Below, one piece after another: positions 51,338 through 60,287 of a stretch of 64,000 bases of DNA. A program made the position numbers and the translations under genes. The notes below the pieces were generated by a model. The model made no database searches. It saw nothing but the letters and a program-made list of their open reading frames with translations, and was not told where the DNA came from. Source of the DNA: CAZYFH01 sp965249175. GTDB lineage: Bacteria > Acidobacteriota > Vicinamibacteria > Vicinamibacterales > UBA8438. The DNA is taken from NCBI GenBank assembly GCA_965249175.1, contig OZ252227.1:2542001-2606000 (forward strand). Direction: 5' to 3'. Numbering within the stretch: position 1 is the stretch's first letter; every line of letters starts with the position of its first letter.

Positions 51338-53755
51338 GTGTGTCGTAGCGACTGGACCTCGGGTCTGTGCCGTCTGGGTGCCGTCTTGACGCTGGGCGGC
51401 GTGCTGGCGTCCGGGTGCGCTGCCGGTCAGGCGTTTCGCCAGGGCGAAACGGCCGCGCTGAACGGCGATTGGGACGCCGCCGTCGAGTACTACCAGCGTG
51501 CGATGCAGGAGGACCCGGATCACCCGGCGTACCGCATCGCGCTCGAGCGTGCAATGGTCACGGCGGGGCGAGTGCATTTTGCCGCTGCGCAGGATCGCGA
51601 GTCGCGTGACGATCTCACGGGGGCACTCCTGGAGTACAGACGCGCCAGCGAGCTTGACGCGTCGAATGGAATGGCCGCGGTCAAGGTCGCCGCCCTCGAG
51701 CGCGCCATTCGGGACCTCGTCGAGGCATCGCGCCCGCCGCCGCCCATTGAAGCTCTCCGGGCGCAGGCCCGGCTCGAAACGCAGCCCCCGCTGCTGAACC
51801 CGGGCTCACGCGAGCCGTTGCGGCTCGCGTTCACGGATGCCAGTCTCCGCGACATTATGGACGCCCTCGGTGGCGCCAGCGGGATCAACGTCACCTACGA
51901 CGAACAGTTCCAGGACCGGTCCTACACGGTGGAGCTTGGCGGCGTGACCTTCGAGGAGGCGCTCGCTCAAATCCTGTCGGCCAACAGCTTTTTCTACAAG
52001 GTGGTCAACGACACGACCATCATCATCGTTCCCGATACGCCGCAAAAACGCGCGGCGTACGAGGAGCAGGTGATCCGCACGTTCTTCGTGTCGCACGCCA
52101 CCGTCGAAGAGCTCGTGCAGCTGTTGACCACGATTGTCCGCGTGCCCCAGATGGCCGTGCAACCCCAGTTCGTCGCGAACGCCCGGGCGAATACCATCAC
52201 TGTCCGCGCAACGACGGCCGTTGCGGGGGTGATCGAGAAGGTCATCGCCGCCAACGACAAACCGCTTGCCGAGGTCATCATCGACGTCGAGATTCTCGAG
52301 GTCAATCGAGAACGGGCGAAGCAGTTTGGCCTCGACCTGACGCAGTACGCCCTCGGCGCCGTGTTCTCCCCAGAGCTTGCGCCTCCGAACGAGTCGACGA
52401 CGCCGTCCGGCGTGTCGTCGCCGCCGCCGTTCAATCTCAACACGATCTCGCAGGGTGTCAGCACCGCCGATTTCTACATGTCGGTGCCGGCCGCGGTCGT
52501 CAGGTTCCTCGAGACCGACTCGCACACGACCCTCATTGCCAAGCCGCAGCTGCGGGGCCAGGAGGGCACCGAGCTCACCCTGAACCTGGGCGAGGAGATC
52601 CCGGTGCCGGCGACCGCGTTTACCGCCATCGCCACTGGTGGCGCGGCCGTGAATCCGTTGACGTCGTTCAACTATCGTCCGGTTGGGGTCAACGTGGTGA
52701 TGACGCCGCGGGTCACGTATGAGAACGAGATCGTCCTCGATCTCGATGTCGAGAACAGCACGGTCGGTCCGAGCATCAACGTGGCGGGGTCGCTCCTGCC
52801 GACATTCGGTACGCGCCGGGTCGTCACGCGACTGCGTCTGCGTGACGGGGAATCGAATCTCCTGGCCGGGCTGTTGCGGGAGGAGGATCGCACGCTCCTG
52901 CGTGGCTTCCCAGGCATTCTGAACCTGCCGATCATCAAGCAGCTGTTTTCGGCGAACGACGAGTCCGTGCAGCAGACAGATATCGTCATGTTGCTGACCC
53001 CCCGGATTGTTCGCACGCACGAGATCACGCAGGAAGATCTCAGCCCGATTCACGTTGGCACGCAGCGCAACATCGGGCTGACCGGGCCACCGCCGCTGAT
53101 CGCGCCGGTACCTGAAGCCGGAACGCCAGATGCCGACGCCCCCGTGCCCCCGCTCGACGCCGAGACGCTCGAACCCGACGCCGCCGCCGCGGACGTCGAG
53201 CCCGAGACGCCCGCGGCTGTGGATGCCGCGACGGAACCGGCGACCGAGCCCGACGCGGTCGTTGATGACGTGCGCGACCTGCTCAGCGAGCCCGTGGACA
53301 CCCCGGAGTTCCCGGAGCCGCCCCAGCCGCAACCGGTGGCCGGCACGCAGGTCCTCATCACGCCGCCCGGGCAGGAGTTCGCCGTGGGCGCCGGACCGTA
53401 TACGGTCCCCATCTCGGTGACGGGCGCATCACAGCTCTCGACGCTCACGCTGAGCGTGGCCTACAACCCGTCGGTGCTCCGTGTCAGCACGGTGCAAGAG
53501 GGGAGCTTCCTGCGTCAGGGCGGCACGGACGTAGCGTTCACCCAGCAGGTCGACGCGATCAACGGACGGATCGACCTCACGCTGTCCCGGGTCAACGACC
53601 CCACGGGCGCGTCGGGCGCGGGTCTGCTGGCCGCCATCCTCTTCGAGCCGATCGCCCCCGGTACCACGCAGCTCTCGCTCAGCGGCATGGGACTGACCCC
53701 GGGCGGCGCCGCGCTGGCGCTCGACCTCGGGACCGCGACCGTCACTGCGCGATAG
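51338..53755 (+). CDS. gspD: Outer-membrane secretin (GspD/PilQ-type) with N-terminal TPR and C-terminal cohesin-like domain
   Basis: 805 residues from GTG 51338, which places a proper lipobox (LASGC) near residue 29; the longer frame overlaps pilP. TPR-like helices (DWDAAVEYYQRAMQEDPDHP) to about 120; STN/N0 domain (DASLRDIMDALGGASGINVT); N1 fold (TFFVSHATVEELVQLLTTIV); secretin core (PLAEVIIDVEILEVNRERAK, TLIAKPQLRGQEGTELTLNL, SNLLAGLLREEDRTLLRGFP, QQTDIVMLLTPRIVRTHEIT). Then an acidic Pro/Ala linker and a cohesin-like beta domain (VPISVTGASQLSTLTLSVAY to GTTQLSLSGMGLTPGGAALA). The last domain is not part of classical secretins and may bind surface partners or cargo. Confidence 0.92.
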   Translation: MCRSDWTSGLCRLGAVLTLGGVLASGCAAGQAFRQGETAALNGDWDAAVEYYQRAMQEDPDHPAYRIALERAMVTAGRVHFAAAQDRESRDDLTGALLEYRRASELDASNGMAAVKVAALERAIRDLVEASRPPPPIEALRAQARLETQPPLLNPGSREPLRLAFTDASLRDIMDALGGASGINVTYDEQFQDRSYTVELGGVTFEEALAQILSANSFFYKVVNDTTIIIVPDTPQKRAAYEEQVIRTFFVSHATVEELVQLLTTIVRVPQMAVQPQFVANARANTITVRATTAVAGVIEKVIAANDKPLAEVIIDVEILEVNRERAKQFGLDLTQYALGAVFSPELAPPNESTTPSGVSSPPPFNLNTISQGVSTADFYMSVPAAVVRFLETDSHTTLIAKPQLRGQEGTELTLNLGEEIPVPATAFTAIATGGAAVNPLTSFNYRPVGVNVVMTPRVTYENEIVLDLDVENSTVGPSINVAGSLLPTFGTRRVVTRLRLRDGESNLLAGLLREEDRTLLRGFPGILNLPIIKQLFSANDESVQQTDIVMLLTPRIVRTHEITQEDLSPIHVGTQRNIGLTGPPPLIAPVPEAGTPDADAPVPPLDAETLEPDAAAADVEPETPAAVDAATEPATEPDAVVDDVRDLLSEPVDTPEFPEPPQPQPVAGTQVLITPPGQEFAVGAGPYTVPISVTGASQLSTLTLSVAYNPSVLRVSTVQEGSFLRQGGTDVAFTQQVDAINGRIDLTLSRVNDPTGASGAGLLAAILFEPIAPGTTQLSLSGMGLTPGGAALALDLGTATVTAR

Positions 53756-53804
53756 CCCCTGATCGTCAGGCTGTGATTCGGACGGGCGGTCGCACCCGGC
53801 TGCT

Positions 53805-54332
53805 ATGATGCCTACGGGGATGCCGCGTATACCGACCAGCGAGCACGTGTCGTGGATGCGCCGGTTTCGTCGAGCGCGCGGGTATTCCCTCGTCGAGCTC
53901 CTCGTCGTCACGGTCATCATCCTGATCCTCGCATCCGCCATCGTGCCGCTGAGCCGGGTCACGATTCAGCGTCAGCGTGAGACAGACTTGCGTCGCTCTC
54001 TACGGGAGCTGCGCACCGCGATCGACGGGTACAAGGACGCGGTTGATCTCGGCGTGATCGGGGGGACAGCCGTTCAGGCCGGCAGCGAGGGGTATCCTCC
54101 GGACCTCGAGGCGCTCGTGGAGGGTGTCGAGAAGCTCAATGATGCGACAGGGACCAAGCTCCGGTTCCTGCGGCGCATTCCGATGGATCCCTTGACACGA
54201 GACCGCGAGTGGGGGCTTCGCTCGTATCAAGACGACCCCGACGCCAATTCGTGGGGCGGCGACAACGTCTACGACGTCTACACGCAGGCGAGGGGCACGG
54301 CGCTCGACGGGACGAGGTATCGGGATTGGTGA
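53805..54332 (+). CDS. GspG-like pseudopilin 1
   Basis: 175 residues from ATG 53805; a later ATG at 53856 would leave the usual short leader MRRFRRARG. Prepilin peptidase site G/YSLVELLVV with Glu at +5, followed by the hydrophobic helix VTVIILILASAIVPLS. C-terminal part with PPDLEALVEGVEKLND, RRIPMDPLTRDREWGLRSY and the closing GTALDGTRYRDW, the GspG-type end also present in the next gene. TATGAT at 53804-53809 may be a -10, which would favour the later start. Confidence 0.88.
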   Translation: MMPTGMPRIPTSEHVSWMRRFRRARGYSLVELLVVTVIILILASAIVPLSRVTIQRQRETDLRRSLRELRTAIDGYKDAVDLGVIGGTAVQAGSEGYPPDLEALVEGVEKLNDATGTKLRFLRRIPMDPLTRDREWGLRSYQDDPDANSWGGDNVYDVYTQARGTALDGTRYRDW

Positions 54333-54730
54333 GACGCCGCCGCCCGAGCGGCCACGGTGGCTGGACGCTGGTCGAGTTGACCATCGTGATGATGCTGATC
54401 ACGATTCTCGCCGGCATGGCGATGGCCGGGTACCAGTCGGCGATCGTCCGGTCGCGCGAGGCCGTACTGAAGGAAGACCTGTTTCGGATGCGCGACGCGC
54501 TCGACCAGTACTACGCCGACCGTGGGGAGTATCCGAGCGGTCTTGGCGGCCTCGTCAGCGAGGGGTATCTGCGCTCGGTCCCCGACGATCCATTCACGAA
54601 CTCCCCTGATACCTGGCAGACCGTGCTGGCAGACCTCGACCCGGCCAACCCGATCGCTCAAGGCGTTTTCGACGTCAAGAGCGGCTACGACGGGACCGCG
54701 CTCGACGGGACCCCGTATACGGACTGGTAG
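54329..54730 (+). CDS. GspG-like pseudopilin 2 (major pseudopilin type)
   Basis: 133 residues from GTG 54329, overlapping the previous stop (GTGA). Prepilin site G/WTLVELTIV with Glu at +5; Trp instead of Phe at +1 is unusual. Helix MMLITILAGMAMAGYQSAIV; then REAVLKEDLFRMRDALDQYY, ADRGEYPSGLGGLVSEGYLR, PDDPFTNSPDTWQ and the ending DGTALDGTPYTDW shared with pseudopilin 1. The paired ends suggest duplication. Confidence 0.9.
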   Translation: MRRRRPSGHGGWTLVELTIVMMLITILAGMAMAGYQSAIVRSREAVLKEDLFRMRDALDQYYADRGEYPSGLGGLVSEGYLRSVPDDPFTNSPDTWQTVLADLDPANPIAQGVFDVKSGYDGTALDGTPYTDW

Positions 54731-54809
54731 CGGGGCCTGGTCACGTCCGTTCGCCTGGGTCTTCGCGCGGCCCCCCTGCCCGCGCGCCCCCTAGTCGGTA
54801 GCCTGCAGC

Positions 54810-54871
54810 GCACGTCGCCCTTCCGTCGAAGCGGCCGAGGGAGCAAGGATTGCAGGTCGGGAAGGGCGTGC
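54810..54871. terminator. Imperfect hairpin between convergent pseudopilin and Ig/PKD genes
   Basis: GCACG(TCG)CCCTTCC at 54810-54824 pairs with GGAAGGGCGTGC at 54860-54871 (12 pairs with a three-base bulge, 35-base loop); CCTGCA/TGCAGG (54802, 54851) offers an alternative pairing. No T-run. The only structure I see in the 206-base gap. Confidence 0.35.
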
Positions 54872-54936
54872 TCGTCGCGGCGGGTCACGTGGCGAGCGTC
54901 ACGTCCGCCGTCAGGCCTCGTCAGCGGGTGCCTCCG

Positions 54937-56700
54937 CTACGGGCGGACGGTGACGGAGGTCTCGGTAGAGGTGCTGGTGGCATCTATCGCCTTGGTCGCC
55001 GTGACCTTGACGATGAATGTCGTCGAACTCGGCAGGCCGGCCGCCGACGCGAACGTGTGGGTCGTGGTGTTGCTGCTCGTCGTCACAGCCGCGGTGCCGT
55101 CGCCGAAATCCCACACGTAGTCGCTGACAACAGTGGTCTGGGGGTTCACCTGCGCGGTGAACGTCACGAGGGTGGTGGCATCTGGTGAGGCCGGGCTGAA
55201 GGTCAAGGATACGGAGAAGACGCTCGGCGCGACCACCAAGGCAATCTGCGTCGAACCGGTGTCACCGTCGGTATTGGTCACGGTGACGCGTGGCAGCACT
55301 TGTCCGGGCGTCGAATAGATGTGGGTCACGGTGTTGCCCGTGGTCGTCACGGACGTGCTTCCGCCGATATCACCGAACTCCCAGAAGTAGGTCGACACCG
55401 GCACCGTGCTGCCAGTCACGGCCGCAGTCAGTAGTACGACTTCATCTTCCGTTGCTGGTGACGGCGACGCCGTCAGGTTGACGTTGATCGGCGTCGATGG
55501 CTGGATGTTGATGTTGATGACGCCGGTTCCGGTGCTCTCGTCGGCGGCCGTGACGGTGACGCTCGCCGTCTTCAGCCCGCTCGATGTATAGACGTGGGTC
55601 GTGCTGTTGCCGTTCGTGGTGACGGTCGCGCCATCGCCGAAACTCCATGCGTATCGGTCAATCGTCGTGGTCCCGGACGTCGGCGTCGCGGTGGCGGTGA
55701 AGATGACCACCTCGTTGACCTGGAGTGTCCCGGATGTCGAGAGCGTGACATCAAGGGGTCCGGCACTCAGCACGACGACCGACGTCGATGTCGTGATCGA
55801 TTGACCTTCGGAGTCGACCACGGTGAGCGTCGCGACGTACGTTCCCGGTGAATCGTAGATGTGGCTGGGGGATGTGCTCCCGGTTGCGGCTCCGAGCGAC
55901 TGCGACTGGCCATCACCGAAGTCGAGCGTGACGGCGGTCACCGGATTACTGCCGGCGTTCACGGTCACGGAGAAGATGGTGGGCTGACCCGAGGTCGGTG
56001 TCGTCGACGTGACGCTGAGTGTCGCCGTCGGGGCAGCATCGACCTCGACCGTGGCCGTGGCGGTTTGGCCGCCCGCGTTGGCCGTGACCTCGGTTTGGCG
56101 GCTCGTCGTCAGGGTCGATTGCGCCTCCCCGTTCCCGTCCGTGATGTCGTTGGTAGCGGAGAGCGAGCCCGCTGACGCGGTGAATGACACCGGCACGCCG
56201 GGGAGGCTGTTCCCACTCGCATCGGTGACGATCGCCACCAGGTTCACGGAGCCCCCCGTCGCTGGGACGGTGCCGGGGGTGGCGTTCAGGAACACCGCCG
56301 CAGCGGCGGCGGCGCCAATCTGGATCATCACCGGCTCGGCGACCGCACCTCCCGAAATCGCGCCGACCTCCGCGGTTCCAGATTGGCCCCCGGAGCGCAG
56401 GCGGGCGGTCGCCGTGCCCCCCCTTGTTCGCCCCTCGACCGGGTCGAGCACACCGAGCGTGGTCGTGAACGTGACCAGGGTTCCGTTATGGACAGGCGTG
56501 CCGCTCTGCTCGACCAGGGTCGCGCTGATGGTGGCCTCTCCGTCTATTGGCAGGATGACCCGGTTCGTCGACACGACGATGGTCGACTCGGTGGGGGCCA
56601 GGAGCGGGACGCTCTCACAGGCCGCAGCCAGCAGCGCGGTGCTGGCGCAGAGCCCCGCAGCAAGCCGCATCCGATTCGTCGTCGTGAGCCGTGTTAACAT
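54937..56700 (-). CDS. Lipoprotein with Ig-like (Big-1) and PKD repeats
   Basis: 587 residues. Lipoprotein signal GLCASTALLAAACES. Two invasin/Big-1-type Ig domains (about 40-135 and 140-225; PIDGEATISATLVEQSGTPV, PATGGSVNLVAIVTDASGNS), then four PKD domains (about 225-587) each with the YxWxFGDG-type phrase: VTLDFGDGQ, YAWSFGDGATV, YFWEFGDIGG, YVWDFGDGTAAV. Composition is very Thr/Ser/Val-rich. Such proteins are surface-exposed adhesins or secretion substrates. The gene is set convergently inside the secretion operon, between pseudopilins, which suggests a dedicated partner or substrate. Confidence 0.9.
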   Translation of the reverse strand: MLTRLTTTNRMRLAAGLCASTALLAAACESVPLLAPTESTIVVSTNRVILPIDGEATISATLVEQSGTPVHNGTLVTFTTTLGVLDPVEGRTRGGTATARLRSGGQSGTAEVGAISGGAVAEPVMIQIGAAAAAAVFLNATPGTVPATGGSVNLVAIVTDASGNSLPGVPVSFTASAGSLSATNDITDGNGEAQSTLTTSRQTEVTANAGGQTATATVEVDAAPTATLSVTSTTPTSGQPTIFSVTVNAGSNPVTAVTLDFGDGQSQSLGAATGSTSPSHIYDSPGTYVATLTVVDSEGQSITTSTSVVVLSAGPLDVTLSTSGTLQVNEVVIFTATATPTSGTTTIDRYAWSFGDGATVTTNGNSTTHVYTSSGLKTASVTVTAADESTGTGVININIQPSTPINVNLTASPSPATEDEVVLLTAAVTGSTVPVSTYFWEFGDIGGSTSVTTTGNTVTHIYSTPGQVLPRVTVTNTDGDTGSTQIALVVAPSVFSVSLTFSPASPDATTLVTFTAQVNPQTTVVSDYVWDFGDGTAAVTTSSNTTTHTFASAAGLPSSTTFIVKVTATKAIDATSTSTETSVTVRP

Positions 56701-56729
56701 GCCTAGAACAGGTTAACCATCTTATCGGC

Positions 56730-57476
56730 ATGTACTTAGACCATCAACAGGCCCTTCTCGGCGCTCGTGACCGCGGCTTCGCCATGGCGGGGCTGCTCGT
56801 GAGCCTCTCGGTCATGGGGTTGATGATGGCGATGGCGCTGCCTGTCTGGAGCACGGCCGCGAAGCGGGAGCGGGAGATCGAGCTCATCTTTCGAGGCGAG
56901 CAGTACGCACGGGCGATCGAGCTGTACCAGCGCAAGGTGGCCGGCGCGTTTCCCGCGGACCTCGACATGCTGGTCGAGCAGCGCTACCTCCGCCGGATCT
57001 ACGAGGATCCGATGACCGAGGATGGGGAGTTTCAGCTCATTCTTCAGGCACAGATGGCGGCGGCTGGCGGGACGCCGGAGACTGCGGCCACACCGGGTCA
57101 ACAAGTTGGTCGGACGCCCGAAACCGGAAGCAGCGGGGGTGATCGGCTGGCATTCGGCGAGATCGTCTCTGGCCCCGGCACTCCGACCGCCGGGGCGCAG
57201 GGCGGCATCGTCGGGGTGGTGAGCAAGAGCACAGAGGAAGGGCTCCGGCAGTACAACGGTCGCGAGCGGTACAACGAGTGGGTATTCATGCCGGTGCAAG
57301 CCGCGGCTCAGCCCGGTGGCGGGGCCGGTCAACCGGGCGCCCAACCGTTCGCGCAACCTGGCCAAGGCGGGGGCCTAGGTCAGGGATTCGGGACCGTTGG
57401 CACCGGCCAGCCGGGCACGAACCGATCCCCCGGCGCGGGCGGCGCCGGGGGTCGGAGCGGCGACTCGCCGCGCTGA
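56730..57476 (+). CDS. Atypical pseudopilin-like protein lacking Glu5
   Basis: About 248 residues from ATG 56730 (the frame is open to TTG 56691, overlapping the divergent gene). Prepilin-like start RDRG/FAMAGLLVSLSVMGLM, but the +5 residue is Gly instead of the conserved Glu. Helical part (KREREIELIFRGEQYARAIE, then LYQRKVAGAFPADLDMLVEQ) and RRIYEDPMTEDGEFQLI resemble GspG-like pseudopilins of Acidobacteriota. A QPG/GGG-rich low-complexity tail of about 70 residues is unusual. Possibly a minor tip pseudopilin, where loss of Glu5 is known (GspK). Confidence 0.78.
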   Translation: MYLDHQQALLGARDRGFAMAGLLVSLSVMGLMMAMALPVWSTAAKREREIELIFRGEQYARAIELYQRKVAGAFPADLDMLVEQRYLRRIYEDPMTEDGEFQLILQAQMAAAGGTPETAATPGQQVGRTPETGSSGGDRLAFGEIVSGPGTPTAGAQGGIVGVVSKSTEEGLRQYNGRERYNEWVFMPVQAAAQPGGGAGQPGAQPFAQPGQGGGLGQGFGTVGTGQPGTNRSPGAGGAGGRSGDSPR

Positions 57477-57483
57477 CGGGCGG

Positions 57484-59220
57484 CTAGCCCGTTTCACTGG
57501 CCAACTCTCGATAGAGCCAGCCCGCGGCGATCGTCGAGACGGCGATCGGCAGTGTGGCGTCCCCGACCGATCTGAACAGCAACGCGCCCGAGCCCCACAA
57601 CGCCCCATAGACGAGCACGCAGCCGGCCACCCAGCGGAGCAGCGGCCGCGTCACGGTGGCAGGCTTCGAGTCGCCAGCAACGGCCGCGACATGTCGCCAG
57701 CCGGGCCCCCCCGGCCGCGCACGTCGGTAGAACGCCACAAGATGGGGCATCGGGTCGGCCGGCGTGAGCCACGTCGCAGCGAGCCAGCAGACTGTCGTCC
57801 ACGGCACGAGGTAGAGCAGGGTCTCCGGAAACACCAGTTCGGTCCAGCCTTGTACGTAGACGAAGCCGACGCCGGCGGCCACAACCGCCGCGATCTCGGA
57901 TGTCGCGGTGACGCGCCACCAGTACCAGCGCGCGATCAACACCAGGCCGATGCCAGCGCCCGACTCGAGCACGAACTCCCACGCCTGTTGGACGCTGTCG
58001 AGATACAACGTCAGGACCGCGCTCGCGGCCATCACGCCGATCGTCAAGGTGCGTGAGACCGTGACGAGATGCCTGTCAGTCGCGCTCGGGCGCACGAAAC
58101 GGCGGTAGACATCGTTCACCAGATACGACGTTCCCCAGTTGAGCTGCGTCGAGACGGTCGACATGTAGGCCGCGAAGAACGCGCCGACGAGGAGACCCCG
58201 CCACCCTGACGGGAGATGGTCGCGCATGACGAGCGCATACCCGGATTCGCGATCCGACAGGTCGGGGTAGAGCACGAGCGAGGCGAGCGCGACGAGGACC
58301 CAAGGCCATGGTCGCAGGCAGTAGTGGGCGACGGTGAACCAGAGCGTCGAGAGCACGGCCTGGCGCTCGTTGCGCGCGGACATCATGCGTTGCGCGATGT
58401 AGCCCCCCCCGCCTGGCTCCTGGCCGGGGTACCAGCTTGCCCACCACTGAACGCCCAGATATGCGACAAACGACGTGAAGGGCAGGACGAGGCTCGGGAC
58501 GGGGACCGCCGCGCCAGTCGCGGGTTCCGCCATCGCGGGCCAGAGACGGAACGTGGATTCCGGGAGCTGCGTGAGGAGCCCCTCGATGCCCCCAACGGCC
58601 GGGAGTCGTAACGCGAACACCGCCAGGGCGAGGGCACCCAGCATGGCGATGCCGAACTGCAGAAAGTCGGCGACGACAACCCCGCGCAGACCCGCAAGGG
58701 CGGCGTAGACACCGCTGGCGGTCAGTCCAACGAGCACGCCGGTGAGCCGATCCCACCCGAGCGTGACTGACAGCACTTTCGCCAGCGCGAGGTTGACCCA
58801 TCCGATGACGAGGCAGTTGACGGGCAGACCGAGATACAAGCCGCGGAGCCCACGCAGCAACGCGGCGGACCGGCCGGTGTATCGCAGCTCAACGAATTCG
58901 ACGTCGGTCAGGATCCCGGCGCGGCGCCAGAGGCGCGCAAACAAGAAGACGGTGAGCATGCTGCCGAGCGCCCCGTTCCACCACAACCAGTTGCCGGCAA
59001 TCCCGTTGGCGCCGACGAGGCCGGTGACGACGAGCGGCGTATCCGCTGCGAATGTCGTCGCGACCATCGAGGTGCCAGCCAGCCACCAGGGGAGATCCCT
59101 GCCCGAGAGGAAATACTGCGTGAGGCTGGAGCCGGCGCGGCGCGCGTACCAGGTCGCGACGGCGAACGGCATGGCCAGCGTCAGCGTGAGGGCGATCCAG
59201 TCGAGCGCCGTCAAGGACAT
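57484..59220 (-). CDS. Sodium:solute symporter (SSS family) 1
   Basis: 578 residues from ATG 59220, overlapping the upstream hydrolase gene by 10 bases. SSS marks: RRAGSSLTQYFLSGRDLPWW, TTFAADTPLVVTGLVGANGI, SAALLRGLRGLYLGLPVNCL, VVADFLQFGIAMLGALALAV, AAYMSTVSTQLNWGTSYLVN. About 13 membrane helices. Imports an organic solute with Na+. As the last gene of the murQ operon, a muropeptide- or amino-sugar-derived substrate is likely, by inference. Confidence 0.88.
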   Translation of the reverse strand: MSLTALDWIALTLTLAMPFAVATWYARRAGSSLTQYFLSGRDLPWWLAGTSMVATTFAADTPLVVTGLVGANGIAGNWLWWNGALGSMLTVFLFARLWRRAGILTDVEFVELRYTGRSAALLRGLRGLYLGLPVNCLVIGWVNLALAKVLSVTLGWDRLTGVLVGLTASGVYAALAGLRGVVVADFLQFGIAMLGALALAVFALRLPAVGGIEGLLTQLPESTFRLWPAMAEPATGAAVPVPSLVLPFTSFVAYLGVQWWASWYPGQEPGGGGYIAQRMMSARNERQAVLSTLWFTVAHYCLRPWPWVLVALASLVLYPDLSDRESGYALVMRDHLPSGWRGLLVGAFFAAYMSTVSTQLNWGTSYLVNDVYRRFVRPSATDRHLVTVSRTLTIGVMAASAVLTLYLDSVQQAWEFVLESGAGIGLVLIARWYWWRVTATSEIAAVVAAGVGFVYVQGWTELVFPETLLYLVPWTTVCWLAATWLTPADPMPHLVAFYRRARPGGPGWRHVAAVAGDSKPATVTRPLLRWVAGCVLVYGALWGSGALLFRSVGDATLPIAVSTIAAGWLYRELASETG

Positions 59221-60287
59221 GAGTAGCCCATGGCCGCCATGACGGCGTCGTGGAATGCGGGTCGGACGGCGAGGATGGCGTCGTTCGTGCGTGTGGGGTG
59301 GACGCGGTTCGTGAGCAGGACGACGTAGACGTCCGCGCGTGGGTCGATCCAGAGCGACGTGCCGGTGAATCCGGTATGACCGACGGCTGCCGGCGACATG
59401 CGGGTGCCACACGAGGACGTGGGCCGCATGGTGTCCCATCCGAGCGCACGCGAGCTTCCTGGCACTGTGGTGGGCTTGGTGAACCCCGTCATTGTCACGT
59501 GTGAGACGAGAGGCCCCAGGGGTGAAGACTCGCCACGCATGACGCAGAGCACGTCTCGTGCAAAACGGCCCACGGCGGCGGCTGTCCCGAAGAGGCCCGC
59601 GTGCCCGGCGACGCCCCGGAGCGCCCACGCGTTCTGGTCGTGGACTTCGGCGACTGCCAATCGTCCGCGCCACGGGTCAAGCTCCGTCGGCGCCGTGCGC
59701 GGGCGCCACTCGCTGGGGGGACGATAGCGAAGCTCGCCCCATCCCCGCGCGTCCGCGAGCGCCGAGAACTGCCGGTCGATCGGTTGGTGCCCCGCGTCAC
59801 CGTCGGCCAGGATGAAACCGAGGAGGATGAAGCCGAGATCGCTGTACACGGAGCGGGTCCGTGGCGAATACTCGAGGGGCAGCGTGCAGATCGCGTGCTC
59901 GAAGTCGGCGCGACCGACGTGGTCACGAAAGAACGGGAGGTGCGCGGTCAAACCGGAGGAGTGCGCAAGGAGATCTGCAAGCGTGACCATCTCTCGGTCC
60001 GTCCCGCGCCAGGCGGGTAACCAGTGATTGACGCGGTCGGGGACCGTCAGGCTGCCGGCTTCCACTCCCCGCATGGCGAGGGTGGTGGTGGCGATGACCT
60101 TGGTCAGCGACGCGAGGTCGAACAGCGTGCTCCGGGTTGTCGGGCGCGTCGGGTCCGCGTCAAGCGTACCGAACGCGCCTTCCCATGCCGGGCCCTCGTG
60201 TGTGCCCACCTCGGCAACCGCTCCCGGAAACGCGCCGTCGCGCACCGCCTGTGTCAGGAGCCCGCCCGCCGCGTTCAACTCAGCCAT
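59211..60287 (-). CDS. Serine hydrolase, beta-lactamase fold (penicillin-binding or esterase type)
   Basis: 358 residues. SxxK motif in LASLTKVIATTTL (about residue 64), YSDLGFILLG (second motif Tyr, about 146) and HTGFTGTSLWIDP (third motif region). No clear signal peptide, so it may act in the cytoplasm, or on peptides after uptake. Neighbours are two SSS symporters and murQ, an arrangement seen in peptidoglycan-recycling clusters. Start overlaps the downstream end of the second symporter gene by eight bases. Confidence 0.85.
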   Translation of the reverse strand: MAELNAAGGLLTQAVRDGAFPGAVAEVGTHEGPAWEGAFGTLDADPTRPTTRSTLFDLASLTKVIATTTLAMRGVEAGSLTVPDRVNHWLPAWRGTDREMVTLADLLAHSSGLTAHLPFFRDHVGRADFEHAICTLPLEYSPRTRSVYSDLGFILLGFILADGDAGHQPIDRQFSALADARGWGELRYRPPSEWRPRTAPTELDPWRGRLAVAEVHDQNAWALRGVAGHAGLFGTAAAVGRFARDVLCVMRGESSPLGPLVSHVTMTGFTKPTTVPGSSRALGWDTMRPTSSCGTRMSPAAVGHTGFTGTSLWIDPRADVYVVLLTNRVHPTRTNDAILAVRPAFHDAVMAAMGYSCP

